Below the pieces are notes generated by a model. The model was not told the origin of the DNA, ran no database searches, and was given only the letters and a program-made list of their open reading frames with translations. The position numbers and the translations under genes were made by a program. DNA of 39,154 nucleotides from UBA927 sp964361785. Lineage in GTDB: Bacteria; Patescibacteriota; Microgenomatia; UBA10105; UBA927. The DNA lies in the NCBI GenBank assembly GCA_964361785.1, contig CAYIBX010000010.1, forward strand, positions 1-39,154, read 5' to 3'. Below, piece by piece: positions 1 through 5,251 of the stretch (the first letter of the stretch is position 1; every line of letters starts with the position of its first letter).

Positions 1-89
1 GAGTTTGCTCAAGAATTTTAGAGAAAATCCGCTCTAAAGTACTCTAGACCCATGCAGTATATGTCAGTCCTCATACGCTACGGAAAAGG

Positions 90-533
90 ATGGATAAAGG
101 GGAAACGAATTATGTCTTAGTAGATGTGCGCAGTCCTCAAGAGTACGATAAGGAACATATCATTGGGGCCATCAGCATTCCTGCATACAAAGACCCCAAC
201 ACCTCTATTTCTCTTGAGACCGAGAAAGAAGAAAAAGAAAGAATTATCAACGCATTCAATAATGTAAGGAACGAAAAAGAAATTATTGTGTACTGCTACA
301 GTATACCTTGTATGACGGGAAGAAAAATAGGCAAGCTCCTTTCGGAACATGACATTTATGTAAAACATCTCGGTATCGGTTGGAACGAATGGCGGTATTC
401 CTGGAATTTATGGAATCATGACGGCGAGACGCCAACCGATGTCAAAGAGTATATTGTATCCGGCAAAGAATCCGGAAAGCCAATGATAAAAGATACGTTT
501 TCTCCCTGTAAAGTGGGCGAGTTAGGTTGCTAA
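90..533 (+). CDS. Rhodanese-like domain protein
   Basis: A single-domain rhodanese fold of 147 residues, probably a cytoplasmic sulfurtransferase or persulfide carrier. The N-terminal VDVRSPQEYDKEHIIGA segment (about residues 11-27) is the typical rhodanese CH2A motif. The active-site region holds two cysteines, Cys69 and Cys74, in IVYCYSIPCMTGRK; the loop is longer than the usual CxxGxR, so which Cys carries the sulfur is unclear. The ATG at 90 is the only ATG/GTG/TTG start in the open frame, which opens at 48; a GGAAAAGG stretch sits directly before it. The gene converges on ridA, with stops 1 nt apart, next to a transsulfuration enzyme, which fits a role in sulfur chemistry. No signal peptide is seen. 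The first 89 nt may hold the tail of an upstream gene, but I cannot assign it. Confidence 0.85.
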   Translation: MDKGETNYVLVDVRSPQEYDKEHIIGAISIPAYKDPNTSISLETEKEEKERIINAFNNVRNEKEIIVYCYSIPCMTGRKIGKLLSEHDIYVKHLGIGWNEWRYSWNLWNHDGETPTDVKEYIVSGKESGKPMIKDTFSPCKVGELGC

Positions 534-534
534 A

Positions 535-912
535 CTATGGTTTTATAGCCACCATGCTTATTTCAATATTTGCCCCCATCGGTAATTCCTTAACTCCGAC
601 GGTTTCTCTTGCTGGATATGGTTCACTCATATAGCTTTTATATACCCCATTTATTTTTCCGTAAACAGACATGTCCGTTATGTACATGGTAGTTTTGACC
701 ACATCCGTAAATGAAACACCAGCTATTTCTAAAATTGCAACCAAGTTCTTCATGACTTGATGGGCTTGTTCTTCTATTGTTCCTTCAAGTAGTTTTCCAT
801 CCGGTGTTGAATGAATTTGACCAGAAGTAAAAACAAAATTGCCCTTAGCAATTGCTTGTGAATATGGCCCTATGGTAGCTGGCGCTTTTGACGTGTTTAT
901 TTTGGTTTTCAT
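535..912 (-). CDS. ridA: RidA family reactive enamine/imine deaminase
   Basis: A full-length 125-residue RidA/YjgF/YER057c/UK114 protein. Family members form trimers and hydrolyse reactive enamines/imines such as 2-aminoacrylate and 2-aminocrotonate to the 2-oxo acids plus ammonia. Diagnostic segments are APATIGPYSQA near the N-terminus, FTSGQI at about 28-33, and the C-terminal PARETVGVKELP. Arg102 in that last segment matches the catalytic arginine of active members. The start has a good GAGGTGA ribosome site. The gene lies 19 nt downstream of the cystathionine lyase/synthase gene on the same strand, so the two are probably cotranscribed. That pairing makes sense because PLP gamma-elimination releases the enamine substrates of RidA. 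Confidence 0.93.
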   Translation of the reverse strand: MKTKINTSKAPATIGPYSQAIAKGNFVFTSGQIHSTPDGKLLEGTIEEQAHQVMKNLVAILEIAGVSFTDVVKTTMYITDMSVYGKINGVYKSYMSEPYPARETVGVKELPMGANIEISMVAIKP

Positions 913-931
913 AGTTCACCTCATTTCCATT

Positions 932-2125
932 TTATCGAGTACTTTTTAACGCCTGAGAAATATCGTGAATGATATCGTCAACATCCTCAATGCCCACTGA
1001 TAGTCGTATCAGCGTGTCACTTAAGCCGATTTTCTCTCTTTCCTTATTAGGAACAGAGGCGTGCGTCATGGAAGCAGGGTGCTCAATGAGAGATTCAACT
1101 GCTCCTAAACTTTCGGCGATTGCGATAAGCCGTAAATGCTCTAGAAAGGAAATCGCTGTTTTTATTGTCCCCTTTAGCTCAAATGAAATCATTCCTCCAA
1201 ATCCACTCATTTGCTTTTTGGCAATGGTATAACCAGGATGGTCGGGTAAGCCTGGGTAATATACTTTTTTAACTTTTTTGTGGTGTTTCAGGAAGTGTGC
1301 AATCTTTACCGCATTCTTCTCATGTTTTTCCATCCGAAGAGATAGCGTTTTAATTCCTTTCAGGACTTGGTAGCTGTCAAACGGGGAAAGGATAGCCCCG
1401 ACGGCGTTTTGTAAAAACTTTAATCGCTCTGCAAGTACGTCGTCATTGACGATAATACTGCCGCCAACTGTGTCACTGTGGCCTCCGAGATACTTTGTCA
1501 TTGAATGAACGACGACATCTGCTCCCAAATCCAATGGTTTTTGAAAATACGGAGAAGCAAATGTGTTATCAACGACGGTGAGTATCTTTTTCGATTTTGC
1601 CAATCGGGCAACAGGGACGATATCAACAATTTTCATGAGAGGGTTTGTCGGCGACTCAACCCAGATCATCTTTGTATTGCGCAGAAAATGGGTTTCAAGT
1701 CCATTTGCGTTAACAAAATCTACGAACGTGAACGTTATATTGTATTTCTCAAACACCTTAGTAAAAAGTCTACGCGTGCCTCCGTAGACATCATCAATAG
1801 AAACAACATTATCTCCATTTTTTAACAGAAGAAGTATATTGGTTATTGCTGCAAGCCCAGACGCATAGGTAAATGCGTACTTGCCGCTTTCTAATGCTGC
1901 CAAATTTTTTTCTAAAGCAGAACGTGTAGGATTGCCGGATCTGGAATACTCATACCCTCCTGTTGGAATATTTACTTTTTTTCTCGCAAATGTCGTAGAT
2001 AAATGAATAGGCACTACGAAGTCACCACTTCCACCATCTTTAAGGTTTGGTTCATTTCCTACATGTATAGCGTTTGTTGAAAATCCGTTATTTAGAGTTT
2101 TTGTGTATTTCATATTTTTTCCCAT
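932..2125 (-). CDS. Cystathionine gamma-lyase / gamma-synthase (Cys/Met metabolism PLP enzyme)
   Basis: A 397-residue PLP enzyme of the trans-sulfuration family, of usual length. YSRSGNPTR (about 60-68) is the family signature, VVDNTF contains the PLP-contacting Asp, and Lys211 in SMTKYLGGHSD should carry the PLP Schiff base. The tail EHPASMTHASV followed by GLSDTLIRLSVGIED resembles cystathionine gamma-lyases closely, but lyase and synthase cannot be separated by eye. The open frame runs further upstream, but that part is leader RNA with an attenuator. The ATG at 2125 is chosen because GGGGAGG lies 7 nt before it. That ribosome site is inside the 3' arm of the attenuator hairpin, so termination and translation start are coupled. 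ridA follows 19 nt later. Regulation by cysteine supply is inferred from the leader peptide. Confidence 0.9.
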   Translation of the reverse strand: MGKNMKYTKTLNNGFSTNAIHVGNEPNLKDGGSGDFVVPIHLSTTFARKKVNIPTGGYEYSRSGNPTRSALEKNLAALESGKYAFTYASGLAAITNILLLLKNGDNVVSIDDVYGGTRRLFTKVFEKYNITFTFVDFVNANGLETHFLRNTKMIWVESPTNPLMKIVDIVPVARLAKSKKILTVVDNTFASPYFQKPLDLGADVVVHSMTKYLGGHSDTVGGSIIVNDDVLAERLKFLQNAVGAILSPFDSYQVLKGIKTLSLRMEKHEKNAVKIAHFLKHHKKVKKVYYPGLPDHPGYTIAKKQMSGFGGMISFELKGTIKTAISFLEHLRLIAIAESLGAVESLIEHPASMTHASVPNKEREKIGLSDTLIRLSVGIEDVDDIIHDISQALKSTR

Positions 2126-2126
2126 C

Positions 2127-2150
2127 AAAAAACCTCCCCTTCGGGAGGTT
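2127..2150 (-). terminator. Attenuator terminator upstream of the cystathionine lyase gene
   Basis: On the minus strand AACCTCCC and GGGAGGTT form a perfect 8-bp stem around a GAAG loop, followed by a run of six T, directly before the start codon at 2125. A second GGGAGGTT (plus coordinates 2169-2176) lies upstream and can pair with the same AACCTCCC arm (2143-2150), giving a mutually exclusive antiterminator. A third pairing, between the segments at 2180-2192 and 2165-2175, can act as the protector hairpin. Confidence 0.85.
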
Positions 2151-2175
2151 CTATTGCACAAAAAGCGCAACCTCC

Positions 2176-2220
2176 CTAGGGAAGGATTGCACAACAGTTA
2201 ACTTCAAATGCAATTTTCAT
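2176..2220 (-). CDS. Leader peptide with tandem Cys codons (attenuator control)
   Basis: A 14-codon ORF encoding MKIAFEVNCCAILP, with two adjacent TGT cysteine codons at positions 9-10. Its TAG stop overlaps the 5' antiterminator arm, so a ribosome that finishes the peptide masks this arm and lets the terminator form, whereas a ribosome stalled at the Cys codons leaves it free. This is the classic geometry of amino-acid attenuation, in front of a transsulfuration gene. There is no Shine-Dalgarno site: the start codon lies 7 nt after the -10 box, so the leader mRNA itself should be leaderless. Function is inferred from layout only. Confidence 0.75.
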   Translation of the reverse strand: MKIAFEVNCCAILP

Positions 2221-2227
2221 TATGTTC

Positions 2228-2256
2228 AATATATCACGAAAGAAACCTGCTGTCAA
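2228..2256 (-). promoter_or_regulatory. Promoter of the Cys-leader / lyase / ridA operon
   Basis: A near-consensus sigma-70 promoter on the minus strand: TTGACA at 2251-2256, a 17-nt spacer, and TATATT at 2228-2233. The predicted start of transcription falls at or just before the ATG of the leader peptide at 2220. Confidence 0.8.
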
Positions 2257-2324
2257 TTTTTTAGTATGTGGATTTTACAAGTTTTTCTTTCTGCATTCTA
2301 TATAACAACATGTCGCCACTAACT

Positions 2325-2681
2325 TTAAAGACATCTAGTAATTCTTGAAATATCGACAGCAAGATTTTTTGGCCCGTGATCTTTATACCACTCTGCATGC
2401 ATTATTGAATGCCCTATTTCGTGAGCAATGGAGAATTTTGTTCTTTCAGCATAGTTTTCATACGCGTGCTCATCAATAGTTATTTGTGAAAAATCAGAAC
2501 TAATGAACGCGTCTATTCCAAGAAGTTCTTTTATTCCCGGTACGACCACCAAAGCAATATGCATTTGCAATTCAACAATTTCTTCTATAGGAATGGGCAA
2601 GATTCCAGAAGGGTTATACTTTTGGAGAAATTCGTTTGCCTTGCGGTTCACGTCGGCAAGTGAGAGACCTGATGGATTCAT
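2325..2681 (-). CDS. ImmA/IrrE-like metallopeptidase, apparently truncated
   Basis: A 118-residue protein with the N-terminal part of the ImmA/IrrE (DUF955, M78) zinc protease family, whose members typically cleave a partner XRE repressor. The HEIGH zinc-binding motif is present in FSIAHEIGHSIMHAEW (about 83-98). The reading frame ends soon after, so the third zinc ligand (an E in the usual E..AN.FA helix) is missing. In another frame, reaching a stop at 2261, the DNA encodes LLDVFKVSGDMLLYRMQ, which resembles the usual family C-terminus. This suggests an internal deletion with a frameshift, and the protein is probably inactive. It overlaps the XRE gene by 4 nt, the normal pair order. Confidence 0.75.
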   Translation of the reverse strand: MNPSGLSLADVNRKANEFLQKYNPSGILPIPIEEIVELQMHIALVVVPGIKELLGIDAFISSDFSQITIDEHAYENYAERTKFSIAHEIGHSIMHAEWYKDHGPKNLAVDISRITRCL

Positions 2682-3082
2682 TGTTCATTGCCGTTGGCTT
2701 TATTCAAAAGCTCAATGAGTTTTTGAATTTTCTTTTTATCTAATTTTTCGCCTCTGGCTGTCCGATAAAAAGCTGGTAAAAAAGATATAACTTTTGGATC
2801 ATTTCTTATGTCATGAGGAACTGTACCTTTTGCAATGTGTGCTAAGTCGAAAAATGCAATCCATTCTGGTGATCCTTTTGATATCTTGAGCGCTTCTGCA
2901 TACCCCTCTAGTTTTTCTTCATCCACGGTTGGAGGAAGAATATTTCTTTCCAATCTACTAATGTTGCCTGGGTCGAAATGGTATCGTTCGCAAAATGAAC
3001 GCAAAGTAAAACAGAGTGCGATTCTTTTCGAGCGAAAAAATTCTCCGAAATTTATAGCTGATGGAACTTGACTTTTATTCAT
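2678..3082 (-). CDS. XRE-family HTH transcriptional regulator
   Basis: A 134-residue DNA-binding protein. The helix-turn-helix lies near the N-terminus (FGEFFRSKRIALCFTLRSF followed by FDPGNISRLER). The C-terminal part has the DLAHIAKGTVPHDI and LPAFYRTARG pattern of HTH proteins that pair with ImmA peptidases. The longer open frame starts 13 codons upstream, but its extra residues lie over the promoter, so the ATG at 3082 is chosen. The next gene, ImmA-like, overlaps it by 4 nt. A palindrome across the -10 box upstream suggests autorepression. The two genes resemble a phage-type or toxin-antitoxin-type regulatory pair; no prophage genes are nearby. Confidence 0.85.
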   Translation of the reverse strand: MNKSQVPSAINFGEFFRSKRIALCFTLRSFCERYHFDPGNISRLERNILPPTVDEEKLEGYAEALKISKGSPEWIAFFDLAHIAKGTVPHDIRNDPKVISFLPAFYRTARGEKLDKKKIQKLIELLNKANGNEQ

Positions 3083-3084
3083 AT

Positions 3085-3121
3085 CTGTTGTAAGAATAAT
3101 ACAACAGAATTTGGTTGTCAA
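3085..3121 (-). promoter_or_regulatory. XRE promoter with palindromic operator
   Basis: On the minus strand TTGACA (3116-3121), a 17-nt spacer and TATTCT (3093-3098) form a promoter whose start lies close to the ATG at 3082. A perfect inverted repeat, CTGTTGTA-N7-TACAACAG (3085-3107), spans the -10 box and is a good candidate operator for the XRE protein encoded just downstream. Confidence 0.7.
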
Positions 3122-3142
3122 GTTTTAGAAAGAAGGTGATAT

Positions 3143-3280
3143 ATGGCCCATTCAAAGACAACTAGCACAAGAGTTGCGAAAAAGGCTTCAAAGCTTTTTC
3201 GTAAAAGTCATAGCAGAAGTGTTAAATCAGTTTCAGGAAGTGCGTTATCTCAAAAACATGGAAGAAAACATCGAAAATAA
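3143..3280 (+). CDS. Small basic Ser/Lys-rich protein (45 aa)
   Basis: A 45-residue, strongly basic protein starting MAHSKTTSTRVAKKASKL and containing VKSVSGSALSQ before a basic tail. The pattern KxxSKx followed by SxxGSALSQ recalls a widespread family of small uncharacterised basic proteins. It has a clear AGAAGGTGAT ribosome site. It is divergent from the XRE gene, with 60 bp between starts, so the XRE operator may also affect it. Function is unknown; nucleic-acid binding is a guess from charge only. Confidence 0.65.
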   Translation: MAHSKTTSTRVAKKASKLFRKSHSRSVKSVSGSALSQKHGRKHRK

Positions 3281-3403
3281 AATTTTTGCGGGGTTCGTTT
3301 TAGTCGAGTCGACACATTCGGTCGTACCCCTCGAAATCTTGACAAACTGTGGAAATTCGGCGGGCGGGAACCTGCGACCACACGACCCCAGTTTATAAAA
3401 ATT
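3281..3403. other. Structured intergenic region, no gene recognised
   Basis: This stretch between the small basic gene and tRNA-Pro has no convincing ORF. Its ends are complementary (AAATTTTT near the left end, AAAAATTT near the right end, with GGGGT and ACCCC inside them), and it is rich in GTCG/CGAC words. It might fold as one closed RNA of about 120 nt. I found no tmRNA, SRP RNA or second tRNA in it. Confidence 0.3.
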
Positions 3404-3479
3404 TGGTCGGGACGTCCGGACTTGAACCGGAGACATTACGCACCCCATGCGTACATTCTACCAACTGAATTACGTCCCG
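3404..3479 (-). tRNA. tRNA-Pro (anticodon GGG)
   Basis: A complete cloverleaf on the minus strand: acceptor CGGGACG/CGTCCCG, D-stem ATTC/GAAT with loop AGTTGGTA, anticodon stem TACGC/GCGTA with loop ATGGGGT (anticodon GGG, reading CCC and CCU), a 5-nt variable loop, and T-arm TCCGG-TTCAAGT-CCGGA. The discriminator is A and the 3' CCA is encoded in the DNA, although the window also has a CCA-adding enzyme. A TAGAAT -10 box lies at 3495-3500. Confidence 0.95.
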
Positions 3480-3558
3480 TTATCGACCGCTTGTATTCTA
3501 TCATTTCTTGTGTGAGAATGGAGAATAAACCTCTTCCTGCCCACCAAAAGGAGAATAT

Positions 3559-4596
3559 ATGCCAGTAGACGCAAAACTTCAAGCCATTCGTCTTGCCATG
3601 GAGCAAATCGATAAGCAGTATGGCAAAGGATCGATCATGAAATTGGGTGAAAAAGCTAACATACGGATGGCTATCGATGTTATACCTACCGGTATTATGG
3701 CGCTTGATTTAGCACTTGGTGTGGGCGGACTTCCAAAGGGCCGCATTGTCGAAATATATGGACCAGAAGCATCCGGAAAAACGACAGTGTGTTTATCAAC
3801 CATTGCTGAAGCACAAAAAGTTGGCGGAGTGGCGGCATTTATCGATGCTGAACATGCACTCGATCCACAGTGGGCAGAAGTACTTGGGGTCAAGCTTGAT
3901 GATCTTTTGATCTCTCAACCTGACACAGGTGAACAAGCATTAGAAATAGCGGAAACGCTTATCCGTAGTGGTGGCATAGACGTTATTGTGATTGATTCTG
4001 TGGCAGCGCTTGTACCCAGAGCTGAGATAGAAGGCGAAATGGGAGACAGCATGATGGGAGTCCATGCTCGACTCATGTCTCAGGCTTTGCGAAAGTTGAC
4101 AGCTGTCATTTCCAAATCCAAAACAGTTGTCATTTTTACCAATCAGTTGCGTCAGAAAATTGGTGTGATGTTTGGTAATCCTGAAACAACGACCGGTGGC
4201 ATGGCGCTTAAATTCTATGCTAGTGTTAGGATGGATGCGCGTAAAATAGAAAGTCTTAAAGACGGCGATAAAGTCATTGGGAGCCGTCATAGAGTCAGAG
4301 TGGTCAAAAATAAAGTATCACCCCCATTTCGAGTGGCAGAGTATGACGTGATGCACGATGGCATATCCAAAGAAGGCGGACTGTTGGACGTAGGTATTGA
4401 GTTTGGTATCCTTACCAAATCAGGCGCGTTTATAAAGTATGGTACGCAGATGCTTGGACAAGGCAAAGAAGCGAGCAAGCTGTATTTAAAGGAAAATCCA
4501 AAAGTGGGTAAGGATATCGCAGAAGCGATATGGAAAGTAGTCAAAGCTGGTAACACGCATACAAAAGTAGCGGTTGTTGAAGACTCAGATGGTTGA
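3559..4596 (+). CDS. recA: Recombinase RecA
   Basis: A complete 345-residue RecA, the ATP-dependent strand-exchange protein of homologous recombination. Walker A GPEASGKT is at 68-75, the Walker B strand DVIVID at 141-146, and the L2-region NQLRQKIGVMFG at 195-206. The C-terminal domain (GTQMLGQGKEASKLYLKENP) is normal, followed by a short acidic end. The start has a good AAAGGAG site 7 nt upstream. The TGA stop overlaps the recX start by 8 nt, so recA and recX form an operon. I did not find a convincing LexA box upstream. Confidence 0.98.
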   Translation: MPVDAKLQAIRLAMEQIDKQYGKGSIMKLGEKANIRMAIDVIPTGIMALDLALGVGGLPKGRIVEIYGPEASGKTTVCLSTIAEAQKVGGVAAFIDAEHALDPQWAEVLGVKLDDLLISQPDTGEQALEIAETLIRSGGIDVIVIDSVAALVPRAEIEGEMGDSMMGVHARLMSQALRKLTAVISKSKTVVIFTNQLRQKIGVMFGNPETTTGGMALKFYASVRMDARKIESLKDGDKVIGSRHRVRVVKNKVSPPFRVAEYDVMHDGISKEGGLLDVGIEFGILTKSGAFIKYGTQMLGQGKEASKLYLKENPKVGKDIAEAIWKVVKAGNTHTKVAVVEDSDG

Positions 4597-5104
4597 TGAT
4601 ACTATATTTCAAAAATTGCTGGACGTAGGTTTTCGTCTCGTATCCTTTCGTCCAAGAAGCAAAAAAGAATTTGTTGATGCACTTCAGACGGCATGTAAAA
4701 AAAGGCATATCGAAGACGTTTCTATCATAGATACAGTGCTTACTCGTCTTACAGAGTTAGGATACGTTGATGATGAGAAATTTACGAAATGGTGGATTGA
4801 TCAGAGAAATCAATTTCGGCTCAAAGGTTGGCGTGCACTCTCCTTTGAACTCCAGCAAAAAGGTATTGATCGTAATCTTATACAGATGATTCATCAAGAA
4901 CTTGAAAGTAACGATGCTTCACAAGAGGAAATAAACGCTACAGCACTTGTCCAAAAGGCATTAGTAAAGTTTCAGAACGTATCTTTTAAAGAGCAAAAAA
5001 TGAAGCTTTATAGCTATCTTCAACGACGAGGCTTTGAAAGTTCGGTTATTTCGCGTGTCGTTGACGCGATGGGAAAGAAAGGATACAATACAAGTACTAG
5101 CTGA
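4589..5104 (+). CDS. recX: Regulatory protein RecX
   Basis: A 171-residue RecX-family protein that binds RecA filaments and restrains them. It shows the repeated three-helix pattern with R-S-K/xE-F and LxxxGYVDDEKF segments (about residues 20-75) and a second copy around LKGWRALSFELQQKGI. The ATG at 4589 overlaps the end of recA by 8 nt. A TTG at 4574 in the same frame is an alternative start, but would overlap recA further. Position directly after recA supports the call. Confidence 0.9.
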   Translation: MVDDTIFQKLLDVGFRLVSFRPRSKKEFVDALQTACKKRHIEDVSIIDTVLTRLTELGYVDDEKFTKWWIDQRNQFRLKGWRALSFELQQKGIDRNLIQMIHQELESNDASQEEINATALVQKALVKFQNVSFKEQKMKLYSYLQRRGFESSVISRVVDAMGKKGYNTSTS

Positions 5105-5139
5105 TGGGAAGTTTTAAGTTAAGAATTATAGTAGGATTT

Positions 5140-5187
5140 ATGAACACACGAACTTTATTTTTATCTCCTACCTACCACGCCGCATAA
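5140..5187 (+). CDS. Possible 15-aa leader ORF before rny
   Basis: A 15-codon ORF, MNTRTLFLSPTYHAA, whose start lies 7 nt after a TATAGT box (5127-5132), the same spacing as other leaderless starts in this window. Its TAA stop falls in the loop of a small hairpin CCGCA/TGCGG (5180-5194). No -35 box is evident and there is no T-run after the hairpin, so it may be chance. Confidence 0.25.
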   Translation: MNTRTLFLSPTYHAA

Positions 5188-5251
5188 ATTGCGGTAGTTC
5201 TTCACTTGTCTTTCTTAAGCTTTGATTTTTATCAATGAAAGGAAATATGGT

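Noticed and set aside
1..89. C-terminus of an upstream gene
   Set aside because: Two frames end early (near 21 and 37) but the pieces are too short to tell apart from chance.
2126..2194. N-terminal extension of the cystathionine lyase (23 residues) in the open frame
   Set aside because: These codons cover the attenuator stems and overlap the leader peptide; a good SD and the family N-terminus support the start at 2125.
2127..2220. T-box or SAM riboswitch before the lyase gene
   Set aside because: The leader is too short, with no specifier stem, no TGGNACC box and no SAM-aptamer features; the leader-ORF attenuator explains all pairings.
3281..3403. tmRNA or second tRNA
   Set aside because: T-arm-like words are present but stems do not close into a cloverleaf, and there is no tag-peptide reading frame.
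3245..3448. 67-aa ORF on the minus strand at the tRNA
   Set aside because: It overlaps the tRNA-Pro gene and the structured spacer and resembles no protein.
4574..4588. TTG start for recX five codons upstream
   Set aside because: It lengthens the overlap with recA without a better ribosome site; the ATG at 4589 is simpler.
4594..4596. Alternative genetic code (TGA as Gly) as in some CPR
   Set aside because: TGA ends recA, miaB and secF at the expected protein lengths and glycines are encoded by GGN, so the standard bacterial code applies.
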